From positions 186,001 through 250,000 of the forward strand of contig NZ_MVFY01000001.1 in the NCBI RefSeq assembly GCF_002042885.1: DNA of 64,000 bases, read 5' to 3'. Within the stretch, counting starts at the first letter, position 1. Each line of letters begins with the position of its first letter. The DNA is from Citrobacter portucalensis. GTDB taxonomy: Bacteria > Pseudomonadota > Gammaproteobacteria > Enterobacterales > Enterobacteriaceae. This document shows, piece by piece, positions 49,843-58,074 of this stretch. The notes beneath the pieces are model-generated. The model did not search any database. It saw only the letters and a program-made list of their open reading frames with translations, and was not told the origin of the DNA. Made by a program: the position numbers and the translations under genes.

Positions 49843-49866
49843 CCGCCCTTCGGGGCGGTTTTTTTT
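49843..49866 (+). terminator. Terminator of fumA
   Basis: CCGCCC (49843-49848), loop TTCG, GGGCGG (49853-49858) then a run of eight T. The UUCG tetraloop makes it very stable. Confidence 0.92.
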
Positions 49867-49885
49867 ACCGCACGAACCACCAAAC
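49867..49885. promoter_or_regulatory. SoxS/MarA/Rob box of fumC
   Basis: ACCGCACGAACCACCAAAC fits the mar/sox/rob consensus AYnGCACnnWnnRYYAAAY at every defined position. It begins right after the fumA terminator, 93 bp before fumC, where E. coli fumC is activated by SoxS. Confidence 0.85.
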
Positions 49886-49977
49886 GACAGCTTTATCCTC
49901 GTTAATACTCATAAGACCAATGCAAATGGGCAATGTCGAAACATAACCTAATCAACTGTTAATGTAAGGAGCAGGTA

Positions 49978-51381
49978 ATGGTAACGGTACGCCGCGAGAA
50001 TGATTCAATGGGGGCGATTGATGTTCCTGCCGATAAGCTTTGGGGTGCGCAAACCCAACGTTCGCTGGAGCATTTTCGTATCTCTACGGAGAAAATGCCG
50101 GTCTCACTGATCCATGCGCTGGCGCTGACGAAACGCGCCGCGGCAAAGGTTAACCAGGATCTGGGGCTGCTGGCGGAGGATAAAGCCAGGGCTATTATGC
50201 AGGCTGCAGATGAGGTGTTGGCAGATAAACACCGCGATGAGTTTCCGCTGGCCATCTGGCAAACCGGCTCAGGCACGCAAAGCAATATGAATATGAACGA
50301 GGTGCTGGCAAACCGGGCCAGCGAATTGCTGGGCGGCGTGCGGGGGATGGAGCGAAAAGTACACCCCAACGATGATGTCAATAAAAGCCAAAGCTCGAAC
50401 GATGTCTTCCCAACCGCAATGCACGTTGCCGCACTGCTGGCGCTGCGTAAATCTTTGATCCCACGTTTAAATGTGTTGACAAAAACGCTCAGTGATAAGT
50501 CCCACGCTTTCGCCGATATCGTTAAAATTGGTCGTACACATCTGCAAGATGCAACTCCACTTACGCTTGGCCAGGAGATTTCCGGCTGGGTAGCAATGCT
50601 TGAACATAACCTCAGACACATTGAAAACAGTTTACCGCATGTGGCAGAACTGGCGTTGGGGGGAACCGCGGTAGGTACCGGACTGAACACTCATCCCGAA
50701 TACGCCCGCCGGGTCGCGGATGAACTGCGGGTCATTACCTGCGCGCCGTTCGTTACCGCTCCGAATAAATTTGAAGCGCTGGCCACCTGCGATGCCCTGG
50801 TTCATGCCCACGGAGCGCTAAAAGGGCTGGCAGCGTCGCTGATGAAAATCGCCAACGATGTACGCTGGCTGGCATCTGGCCCGCGCTGTGGTATTGGTGA
50901 AATTTCAATTCCGGAAAACGAACCGGGCAGCTCGATCATGCCGGGTAAAGTCAATCCTACCCAGTGTGAAGCGCTGACCATGTTGTGCTGCCAGGTGATG
51001 GGTAACGATGTCGCCATCAATATGGGCGGGGCGTCAGGTAACTTTGAGCTCAACGTCTATCGACCGATGGTCATCCACAACTTCCTGCAGTCGGTACGCC
51101 TGCTGGCGGACGGTATGGAAAGCTTCAATGAACATTGCGCGACGGGAATCGAGCCCAACCGTGAACGAATAGATCAGCTGCTCAATGAGTCGCTGATGCT
51201 GGTGACCGCGCTCAACACCCATATCGGTTACGATAAAGCGGCTGAAATTGCCAAAAAAGCGCATAAAGAAGGGCTGACGCTAAAAGCCTCCGCTCTGGCG
51301 CTGGGATATCTAACCGAAGCGGAATTCGACAGCTGGGTACGTCCGGAGCTGATGGTTGGCAGCATGCGGCCAGGCAGTTAA
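49978..51381 (+). CDS. fumC: Fumarase C, class II
   Basis: The product has 467 residues and is the iron-free, heat-stable, oxidant-resistant fumarase of the aspartase/fumarase superfamily. The signature [15 protein letters not shown] is near 317-331, containing the catalytic serine loop. It replaces FumA when superoxide damages Fe-S clusters or iron is low. A SoxS-type box lies upstream. Its end overlaps the stop of convergent tus by four bases. Confidence 0.97.
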   Translation: MVTVRRENDSMGAIDVPADKLWGAQTQRSLEHFRISTEKMPVSLIHALALTKRAAAKVNQDLGLLAEDKARAIMQAADEVLADKHRDEFPLAIWQTGSGTQSNMNMNEVLANRASELLGGVRGMERKVHPNDDVNKSQSSNDVFPTAMHVAALLALRKSLIPRLNVLTKTLSDKSHAFADIVKIGRTHLQDATPLTLGQEISGWVAMLEHNLRHIENSLPHVAELALGGTAVGTGLNTHPEYARRVADELRVITCAPFVTAPNKFEALATCDALVHAHGALKGLAASLMKIANDVRWLASGPRCGIGEISIPENEPGSSIMPGKVNPTQCEALTMLCCQVMGNDVAINMGGASGNFELNVYRPMVIHNFLQSVRLLADGMESFNEHCATGIEPNRERIDQLLNESLMLVTALNTHIGYDKAAEIAKKAHKEGLTLKASALALGYLTEAEFDSWVRPELMVGSMRPGS

Positions 51382-52307
51382 TCCGCAACGTACAGGTGCA
51401 GCCGGGGAATAATCAATCTCAACGGCTGCGCCTGAGGTTTAAAGCGATGCTGAACGTTATCGGCATCGTAATTCAGTAACTCGCCGATATCCGGTACGGT
51501 CATACCGTTGTCGTTATTAAGCAAAGCAATCAGTGGCGTCGGGCAGGCATATTGCACCTGTTTTTGCTCTCCTTTGTACCAGACACGGGCAATAGGCTGC
51601 ACTTTTACCGGCCTTTTAATTTTCAGGCGGGCCTGCTGCGGTAAGTCGGCGATATCCTGATATTCGCGTTCAAGCTTCGCCTGCCATTCTTCACGTGTCC
51701 AGGGATGTACGCTGCGCGGTGAGGTCAGGCTTTTTTCCAGTTGCTGCAGTACTTCATCACGTTTCAGGTTTTTAATAATGTGCTTGTTAGCCCAGCCGAA
51801 TCGCAGGGTGGCAGGATCTCTGACAACGGTGAGCGTGCGATAGGCATTCAGTGTAATCAGCCCCGGCAGGTGGCGATGCACCCATTCGAAACGTGCTGCC
51901 GGCGCCAGCCCTGACTCTACTGTAACAATGCGCTCGAAGGTGGTTTTCAACTGGTTTATACGCTGGATTTGTTCTTCCAGAGCACATTGCGCCGCATTAT
52001 CAACCTGGTAGCACAATACACCCGGTAGGCGGACGGCCGCTTTGCTGCTGCGGTTTTCGGACTGCTGCTGAATAAACAGGTGACGGTAATGGCGCAGTGC
52101 CAGCGCTTCAGCCTCTTTGCCTAAATGCTGCTTAACATCAATGCTCTGCAGAGGGGCATGCTCTGCCTCTTTGACCACTTCCGGTAACGAGAATACGCGG
52201 GCAATCAGCAGCGTCTGCTGCAACAGGTTTTCGTTCAGAAGCGCCAGTTCTTGTTCCATCTGGCGAAAGGTGCCGTTCAGGCGGTCAACGAGATCGTAAC
52301 GGGCCAT
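51378..52307 (-). CDS. tus: Replication terminus site-binding protein Tus
   Basis: The product has 309 residues, as in E. coli. Tus binds Ter sites as a monomer and stops replication forks coming from one side, trapping them in the terminus. The C-terminal part [21 protein letters not shown] is characteristic. A Ter site sits eight bases upstream of the start codon, so Tus should repress its own promoter. Its presence shows that the window lies in the chromosomal terminus region. Confidence 0.97.
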   Translation of the reverse strand: MARYDLVDRLNGTFRQMEQELALLNENLLQQTLLIARVFSLPEVVKEAEHAPLQSIDVKQHLGKEAEALALRHYRHLFIQQQSENRSSKAAVRLPGVLCYQVDNAAQCALEEQIQRINQLKTTFERIVTVESGLAPAARFEWVHRHLPGLITLNAYRTLTVVRDPATLRFGWANKHIIKNLKRDEVLQQLEKSLTSPRSVHPWTREEWQAKLEREYQDIADLPQQARLKIKRPVKVQPIARVWYKGEQKQVQYACPTPLIALLNNDNGMTVPDIGELLNYDADNVQHRFKPQAQPLRLIIPRLHLYVAD

Positions 52308-52315
52308 AGATTTAC

Positions 52316-52338
52316 CATTTTAGTTACAACATACTTTT
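52316..52338 (-). promoter_or_regulatory. Ter replication-arrest site (TerB equivalent)
   Basis: On the minus strand AGTATGTTGTAACTAAA (52335-52319) is the full Ter core. The cytosine opposite the first G (C6, at 52334 on the plus strand) that locks into Tus is present. By the known polarity, forks running toward lower coordinates here would be blocked and those running toward higher coordinates pass. It also overlaps the tus promoter region. Confidence 0.93.
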
Positions 52339-52380
52339 TTATAGCACAACATTCACCGCCTGGCCACCGAGCAGAATAGG

Positions 52381-53682
52381 TCAGGCAGCCGAAATTTCAG
52401 GAATGTTATGCCAGACGGGCCAACGGAAAGTAAACCGGGCGCCGCCAAGTTCACTTTCATCACAGACGACCGTCCCTCCCATAGCCAACGCTATTGAGTG
52501 GACGATGGCTAACCCAAGCCCACAACCCCCGGTCGCCCGGTCACGGCTGGGGTCAAGGCGTACAAACGGTTCAAAAACCTGTTCGCGAGCGTCTGGTGCA
52601 ATACCGGGACCGTCGTCTTCCACTACCAGCGTGGCTTGATTGCCGTTCAGCAGCAGACTGGCTTGCACCGTTGACTGGCAATAGCGCAGGGCATTATTCA
52701 GCAAATTATCCAGGACCCGCTCCATCAGGCGCATATCCAACGCGCCGTAGTCGCCAGTTTCGAGATGACGTAATAGCACCGCACGGTCAGGATTTACGCT
52801 TTGCACATCCTCCAGATGGGTTGTCAACCAAGCAGGCAGGTCCGGTACGCTGAGTTTCAGTTCATTTTGTGGGCGATCCAGGCGGGCGTAGGTCAGTAAC
52901 TCTTCGATCAACGCTTCCAGTTGGCCGATATCACGATTAAGCGCCTGAGATTCCTGCTCGGTGAGGTTATCACTCATTTCCAGCCGGTAACGTAAACGTA
53001 CCAGCGGGGTACGAAGCTCATGGGCAATACCATCGATGAGCTGTTTTTTACTGGCGATCAGCGCATTGATATTGTCGGCCATTTGGTTAAACGCTACGCC
53101 CAGGCGCTCAAAGCTGGAACCGCTGTCAAAATGAAGGCGTTCACTCAGATGTCCTTCACCAAAACGTTGTGCGGCGGATTCGAGTCTGAGCATTTCCTGC
53201 CAGTGCGGGCGCATCCAGATCAGTACCGGGAAGGCCAGTGAGATAGCAATAAACGCCATCAGCGCGATGTCCAGCAAGCGCATTTGATGGAGAAAATAGA
53301 GGTAGGGAACCGGACCGACGGCCAGCACATAATGGCTGCGAGGAATGCGTTGAATGAAGGTGTATTGATCGTCAAGTGCCACAATATCGCCTTCGCGCAA
53401 ACGCTGCATGGTTGGGGCATCCAGTGTGTACTTATTCAGCGGTTCAACGCGCAGGTCAAATGAGAGGTTTAAATCCATCTCCTTCAGCGTCTTACCCCAG
53501 TCGCGTGGCGGGATTTCGCGTAGTTCACTGCGCATCAGGTACAGCGAGCTTTTCATCAAATCGTCGAGCGACTGTCTGCCTGCGCGTTCTGCGGTGAATT
53601 TGTATACCAGACCGACCAACAGGGTCATCACCAAAAAGCAGACAAACAGCAGGAGGTAAAACTGCACAAACAGTTTCTTCAT
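52381..53682 (-). CDS. rstB: Sensor histidine kinase RstB
   Basis: The product has 433 residues: TM1 (about 5-28), a periplasmic domain (about 30-135), TM2 (136-157), HAMP, a dimerisation domain with His221 in IAHELRTPLVRLRYRLEM, and an ATPase domain with N box DNLLNNALRY and G1 box DDGPGIAP. In E. coli it is encoded directly beside rstA and forms a PhoP-linked two-component system. Here rstA is 4.4 kb away. The ribosome-binding site GGTGA six bases before the ATG is visible, but the promoter that now serves rstB is unclear. Confidence 0.95.
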   Translation of the reverse strand: MKKLFVQFYLLLFVCFLVMTLLVGLVYKFTAERAGRQSLDDLMKSSLYLMRSELREIPPRDWGKTLKEMDLNLSFDLRVEPLNKYTLDAPTMQRLREGDIVALDDQYTFIQRIPRSHYVLAVGPVPYLYFLHQMRLLDIALMAFIAISLAFPVLIWMRPHWQEMLRLESAAQRFGEGHLSERLHFDSGSSFERLGVAFNQMADNINALIASKKQLIDGIAHELRTPLVRLRYRLEMSDNLTEQESQALNRDIGQLEALIEELLTYARLDRPQNELKLSVPDLPAWLTTHLEDVQSVNPDRAVLLRHLETGDYGALDMRLMERVLDNLLNNALRYCQSTVQASLLLNGNQATLVVEDDGPGIAPDAREQVFEPFVRLDPSRDRATGGCGLGLAIVHSIALAMGGTVVCDESELGGARFTFRWPVWHNIPEISAA

Positions 53683-53912
53683 AAAAAATCACCGAACGCT
53701 CAATAAGTTAGCGAGTGCACGTGTCCCTCAGGGGAAAAGTGGGCACAGCGGTATCCGCCGATGCGTGGGTTCAGAAAGGTTCTCCGATCACCATCCGGCG
53801 TGCTTGTCCACGCAGAGTACACTGTATATCTCTTTTCTGCATTCTTATGGCTCCTACGGGCGCGGAATGACCTTTCGCTGGATCACGCATTGCTTTCTAC
53901 GCTGTAAGTTAA
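53683..53912. other. Spacer between rstB and the island
   Basis: This 230-bp stretch must hold the promoter of rstB on the minus strand, because rstA no longer lies directly upstream. I see no strong PhoP or RstA box in it and no credible gene. A 90-codon plus-strand frame crosses its right part but lacks a ribosome-binding site. Confidence 0.35.
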
Positions 53913-54431
53913 TCAAAATCGGGGTGGGGTTGTTCTGGCGTATGTCACGACCGCACCTAAAAGGTTACTTCGTTTCTCAACGTAGATGGTGTTGTTATAT
54001 TCGTAGTTACCTTCGGGATAGCAAATTCTTATGTTAGTCCCGAGATCCGGATCGTCAACATCAGCCCCCGAACAGCTTTTAGAACTTCCTGTAGCATAGA
54101 CGTATGTGGCGGTATAGGACGAGGGGACACCCGGAATGAACCAGGTTATCGCCATAACCATGATCACTGAAAACAGCACCATGGCAATGCTGATGCCACC
54201 AAATAATTTCAGATAGGTTTGGAAGGGACTTTTTTTCATTATCCCATTACCTACCAGAAATAAGGTAATTAACAATGACACTGCCAGAGAAATAAGCATG
54301 AGGTATTTGGATGTGAGCGGGTAGAGAAATGTCGCTCTGTATATCGTTACCTTCCACCAGTAAAAGAGAAAAATTGCGCCGAGAGATGAGACGGTAACAA
54401 AAAACAAATATGGATATGAGTATTTTCTCAT
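53913..54431 (-). CDS. Unknown membrane protein with extracytoplasmic domain
   Basis: The product has 172 residues. Three hydrophobic segments (about 8-26, 40-62 and 76-97) are followed by a hydrophilic C-terminal part with two cysteines (SKSCSGADVDDPDLGTNIRI, then CYP) that could form a disulfide outside the cytoplasm. I do not recognise a family with confidence; DUF1240-type membrane proteins of enterobacteria are a possibility. Its ATG overlaps the stop of an upstream fragment (ATGA), which suggests that it once was, or still is, the second gene of a pair. Its base composition is more A/T-rich than the neighbouring core genes. Confidence 0.6.
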   Translation of the reverse strand: MRKYSYPYLFFVTVSSLGAIFLFYWWKVTIYRATFLYPLTSKYLMLISLAVSLLITLFLVGNGIMKKSPFQTYLKLFGGISIAMVLFSVIMVMAITWFIPGVPSSYTATYVYATGSSKSCSGADVDDPDLGTNIRICYPEGNYEYNNTIYVEKRSNLLGAVVTYARTTPPRF

Positions 54432-54571
54432 CCTTGTGACTCCAGAACAATTTCTCCATTTGGGTTTAATAAATTACCATTTGTTTTGAATAATGAAAAC
54501 GGCTCTCTTGTTTGAATTGTTAGGTACGCCGCAGACCAGAGAATTTGCGCTATCTTTGGGGATATAGGCAT
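54428..54571 (-). pseudogene. Possible remnant of a gene coupled to the membrane protein
   Basis: A frame ending LLNPNGEIVLESQG overlaps the start of the next gene by four bases. It can be followed back to an ATG at 54571 (47 codons) or 54676, but neither has a good ribosome-binding site. The longer version overlaps the DUF1294 gene on the other strand. It looks like the 3' end of a once larger upstream partner. I cannot identify it. Confidence 0.35.
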
Positions 54572-54665
54572 AATAATAAAAGGGATATTCTCACCCGTGG
54601 CAGGGATGACTGACCTTGCGTATAATGCGTGCCGATACTTCCTGAAAAGTGCTGTGACTGAAAAT

Positions 54666-55010
54666 ATGAATCTCAATCGCTGTTGTTATTCGCTACTCAT
54701 TTTCGCAGCGGTCGGCTGCATTTTCACCGCTTATCCTCTTGTTATATGGTTTCTACTCGCCAACGTTCTGACGCTGCTGTTATACGGCGTGGACAAAATG
54801 GCGGCACGCAAGGACTGGCGCAGAGTGCCGGAATCCACATTGCTGGTGTTTGGCGTTGTGGGCGGATGGGGCGGCGCGATAGCGGGTCAACAAATCTTTC
54901 GCCATAAAACACAAAAGCAGCCTTTCAAAACCTACTTCATTATCAGTGTGATAGTGAGTGTTTCTGTGATGGGCGTGATTTATAAGTTCTATCCATTTTT
55001 ACCTTCCTGA
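54666..55010 (+). CDS. DUF1294 small membrane protein
   Basis: The product has about 114 residues. The DUF1294 core is recognisable: LLYGVDKMAARKDWRRVPES, then LLVFGVVGGWGGAIAGQQIF and RHKTQKQPFKTYF. Members have a hydrophobic N-terminus and are often fused to cold-shock domains; their function is unknown. I set the start at the ATG at 54666, whose ribosome-binding site is weak. A GTG at 54654 in frame is an alternative. It is part of the island that separates rstB from rstA. Confidence 0.75.
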   Translation: MNLNRCCYSLLIFAAVGCIFTAYPLVIWFLLANVLTLLLYGVDKMAARKDWRRVPESTLLVFGVVGGWGGAIAGQQIFRHKTQKQPFKTYFIISVIVSVSVMGVIYKFYPFLPS

Positions 55011-55035
55011 GCATGGTTGGTGAATAAACTGCGGT

Positions 55036-55827
55036 TTATTTGAGGCAGGAAATATATTTTTCACCTGAACGGCGCACAATCTCATCGGCATTTTGCGTAA
55101 TATCTTTACCTTCAAATGCGCCGTAAAGTTGCTTAAATTTCACTGTTCTCAGGCGTTGGATGATGTCGCTGACGGTGGCGGCTGGCAACGGTAGCATATT
55201 GGGGTAGCTCCACATAAAAGAGACTGCATGGGCACCTGGTGTAACTTGAACGATGTCGCCAGAAAGCACCACGCCTTCGTCACGTGCCCAGTGCAGGACG
55301 CAGCCGCCAGCAAAGTGCCCGCCGAGACGTATCATCGTGACGTCACGGGTTAACTCAATGGTGTCGCCATCCCAGAATCTAATCCACGGGCTGTCACGCA
55401 TTACCCACCTTCTGTCGCTGGCATGAAGGTAAATCGGCGCGCTAAATTCCGCAGCCCAGTCCTGCATGGTGGTGTAGTAATGAGGATGCGAAATCGCGAT
55501 AGCCTTAAGGCCGCCAAGGGACGTTATTAGCGTTTTTGTGGCATCGTCGAGCGTGGCAATGCAGTCCCAAAGAATATTTCCTTCTGGGGTACGCACAAGA
55601 AACGCGCGCTGATCAATTGCAAAATCAGGAACGGTGCGGATGCTGAGGAGGGTACTGTCGTGTTGCTTCCACTTATTTGTATGCGATGCACACAGGGTGT
55701 CAAAATCGATCCATTTCTGCCCGCTTGTGGGGACATATTGACGTTCATCCAGGCAGATATCGCAATGTTCCGGATGGGCGCCAGTTACCTCATAGGATGT
55801 TCCACAGGTTTTGCATAACGTGATCAT
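55036..55827 (-). CDS. Metallo-beta-lactamase-fold hydrolase with N-terminal zinc finger
   Basis: The product has 263 residues. The N-terminus CKTCGTSYEVTGAHPEHCDIC is a C-x2-C...C-x2-C zinc ribbon. The rest is an MBL fold: SHPHYYT near 113-119 stands for HxHxDH with the Asp-His pair replaced by Tyr-Tyr, RLGGHFAGG supplies the next histidine and LSGDIVQV the bridging Asp. The altered first motif means one metal site may be empty or the reaction changed. Substrate is unknown. GAGGAGG before the ATG is a strong ribosome-binding site. This is not a beta-lactamase in the resistance sense. Confidence 0.82.
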   Translation of the reverse strand: MITLCKTCGTSYEVTGAHPEHCDICLDERQYVPTSGQKWIDFDTLCASHTNKWKQHDSTLLSIRTVPDFAIDQRAFLVRTPEGNILWDCIATLDDATKTLITSLGGLKAIAISHPHYYTTMQDWAAEFSAPIYLHASDRRWVMRDSPWIRFWDGDTIELTRDVTMIRLGGHFAGGCVLHWARDEGVVLSGDIVQVTPGAHAVSFMWSYPNMLPLPAATVSDIIQRLRTVKFKQLYGAFEGKDITQNADEIVRRSGEKYISCLK

Positions 55828-56016
55828 CGTGTCCTCCTCATATACCGAACACAGTCAGCATGGCACACAGATACACAAGGATGTGCCTGTTAGTGCTCTA
55901 CCCGATAAGTCAGTGATGATGGAAGTGAGGGTTGTGGCTCAACCAAAAGAAAACAGGAATAATGCCAACACGGATCCTTTTGATTACCATCTTCCAGAGA
56001 AAAATGAGGATATTGT

Positions 56017-56859
56017 TTGGAAAATCGTCTGTTCAACACCTGGCTCAACCGTTGGGGGCTCACTCCAGATGGTGAACCGTTTGAAACGCACACATCGCAG
56101 CTTTTGCCTGTGGTGGTGGTCAAGGACGGGCAGAAAGCCATACTAAAGATCACCGATGATGACAGTGAACGGATCGGCTGTGAACTCATGGTCTGGTGGA
56201 ACGGAAATGGCGCAGCGAAAGTACTTGCTCATGCAGCAGGGGCGATTCTGCTGGAACGTGCGACAGGGACAGAGTCTTTAGCGGACATGTCCTGGACTGG
56301 CAACGATGCGCAGGCCTGTCGCATTATTTGCCATGCTGCCAGTAGACTCCATCTCTCCCGAAATGCGTCTACGCCTGCGTTAACACCTCTGCACCATTGG
56401 TTTCGCGATCTGGCTCCTGCCGCGAAAAAGCATGGCGGTATCCTGACGCGTTGTGCTGCGGTGGCAAACTTACTGCTATCTTCACCCCATGATGCAGTCG
56501 TATTACATGGCGATCTACACCACGGCAATATTCTTGATTTCGGAACGAGAGGATGGCTGGCTATCGATCCCAAAGGGCTGGTGGGCGAGCGTGGCTTTGA
56601 TTATGCCAATATCTTTACTAACCCCGATCTTGCCGAACCTACCAGACCTGTCGCCATTGAGCCTGAAAGATTCACGCAACGAGTCAACATTGTGTCTGAA
56701 ATCGCCAGAATTGAACGGCAGCGTTTACTGATGTGGATTGTTGCCTGGTGTGGGTTGTCGTCCGTCTGGTTTCTGCAAGAGGGTGACAGCGCAACGGTAC
56801 CTCTGCGTATTGCGGAGCTAGCGATGGCAGAACTTGCTTCAGGTGGTAATCAATTTTGA
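56017..56859 (+). CDS. APH(6)/hydroxyurea-type phosphotransferase homologue
   Basis: The product has 280 residues and belongs to the aminoglycoside/hydroxyurea phosphotransferase family. The kinase catalytic loop VVLHGDLHHGNIL holds the catalytic Asp166, and WLAIDPKGLVGERGFDYAN carries the metal-binding Asp184; AILKITDDDS near 41-50 contains the ATP lysine. The family includes streptomycin 6-phosphotransferases. This copy is chromosomal, flanked by non-resistance genes and without mobile elements, so resistance is not implied. I choose the TTG at 56017, with GAGGA upstream. Real substrate unknown. Confidence 0.82.
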   Translation: MENRLFNTWLNRWGLTPDGEPFETHTSQLLPVVVVKDGQKAILKITDDDSERIGCELMVWWNGNGAAKVLAHAAGAILLERATGTESLADMSWTGNDAQACRIICHAASRLHLSRNASTPALTPLHHWFRDLAPAAKKHGGILTRCAAVANLLLSSPHDAVVLHGDLHHGNILDFGTRGWLAIDPKGLVGERGFDYANIFTNPDLAEPTRPVAIEPERFTQRVNIVSEIARIERQRLLMWIVAWCGLSSVWFLQEGDSATVPLRIAELAMAELASGGNQF

Positions 56860-56979
56860 TCTACGACACTGGGTTAGTAATTCTTAAGAGTTATCATTAG
56901 CCTGGTAAACGTTGTATTAATCAATCAATGAACGGCGGTGTGGTGTGTTGTTGAGCGAAAATTTGACAGGCCGGAAACA

Positions 56980-58008
56980 ATGAACGCATTGTTTTCATTA
57001 TTAAAAAAACGCCCGAATATTCTTTTGTTGATGGTCTTACTCATCGGGGCAAACATCGTAGCGTGGCTGTGGGCTTTCACCGCGTTTAGCAACAATACTT
57101 CCTTATTGGCACTGAGTCTGATTGCGTGGTGCTATGGTTTGCGCCATGCCGTTGATGCCGATCATATCGCCGCGATAGACAGCGCGACGCGTAAACTCAT
57201 GCAGCAGAAAAAACGTGCCCTGACAACGGGGGCCTGGTTTTCTCTGGGACACTCTACCATTGTGGTGCTAGCCAGCATTGGCATTGCGCTAACTACCAGC
57301 GTGTTTAAGCAACATATGGCATGGTTTCAGAATGTCGGTGGTCTGATAGGAACTACGGTTTCTGCCGTATTTTTGCTGATTCTGGCTACCATCAATCTCA
57401 TTATTTTCTGCCAGGTCTGGAAGGCATTCCGCCATCTTAAACGCACCGGTACTTACGATGGCACCACGGAAGACATTACAGTTTCAGGCCCTCTGAACTG
57501 GCTTTTCCGCTCAGCGTTTCGGCTGGTAGGTAAAGACTGGCATATGTATTTTGTCGGCTTTCTGTTTGGTCTGGGTTTTGATACCGCCACTGAAATTTCT
57601 CTGCTGGGAATTTCTGCTTCAAGCGCGTCCAGCGGCATGTCGATTTGGTCAATTCTCGTTTTCCCGGCGCTGTTTACCTGCGGTATGGCGTTAATTGATT
57701 GTCTCGACAGTATTCTGATGGTTGAGGCCTATGGATGGGCGTTCAATAAGCCGCAACGTAAGCTCTATTACAATATGACCATTACCGGGACTTCCGTGAT
57801 TGTTGCGCTATTTATTGGCGGGCTGGAGGCGCTGGGACTTCTCTCTGACGCGTTTTCGCTTCAGGGGGGGGTGTGGGATACCGTCAGCAATTTGAGTGAC
57901 CATATGGGGAATGTCGGTTTTGCGATTATTGGCGTCTTTATCGGCTGCTGGATTATCTCCGCCGTAAACTACCGTTGGAAAAAATACGACGGACTGACGT
58001 TTAGTTAG
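56980..58008 (+). CDS. nixA: NiCoT-family nickel/cobalt transporter
   Basis: The product has 342 residues and about eight membrane segments. The metal-selectivity signature RHAVDADHIAAID is at 55-67, FSLGHSTIVV follows near 87, and LGFDTATEI lies further on: all hallmarks of high-affinity Ni2+/Co2+ permeases such as NixA and HoxN. Salmonella carries a homologue in a similar place. The ATG at 56980 is chosen as it starts before the first membrane helix with GGAAACA upstream; the open frame reaches to 56938. I see no NikR, RcnR or Fur site upstream that I would defend. It may supply nickel for hydrogenases, urease or GloA. Confidence 0.9.
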   Translation: MNALFSLLKKRPNILLLMVLLIGANIVAWLWAFTAFSNNTSLLALSLIAWCYGLRHAVDADHIAAIDSATRKLMQQKKRALTTGAWFSLGHSTIVVLASIGIALTTSVFKQHMAWFQNVGGLIGTTVSAVFLLILATINLIIFCQVWKAFRHLKRTGTYDGTTEDITVSGPLNWLFRSAFRLVGKDWHMYFVGFLFGLGFDTATEISLLGISASSASSGMSIWSILVFPALFTCGMALIDCLDSILMVEAYGWAFNKPQRKLYYNMTITGTSVIVALFIGGLEALGLLSDAFSLQGGVWDTVSNLSDHMGNVGFAIIGVFIGCWIISAVNYRWKKYDGLTFS

Positions 58009-58044
58009 CTATCAATGTGACAGTGTAACGCCAGGTAATTAAGA

Positions 58045-58067
58045 GGGCCGATCAAAGTGACCGGCCC
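58045..58067. terminator. Hairpin between nixA and rstA
   Basis: GGGCCG (58045-58050) and CGGCCC (58062-58067) pair across an eleven-base loop between the two convergent stops. TCTTAATT follows on the minus strand. A modest terminator for one or both genes. Confidence 0.5.
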
Positions 58068-58074
58068 GGTTGGA

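Noticed and set aside
53765..54037. A 90-codon plus-strand frame in the spacer beside rstB.
   Set aside because: No ribosome-binding site, and its 3' part overlaps the 172-residue membrane protein on the other strand.
55811..56146. A 111-codon plus-strand frame between the MBL gene and the kinase gene.
   Set aside because: It overlaps both neighbours in other frames and lacks a ribosome-binding site; the kinase frame carries the family motifs.
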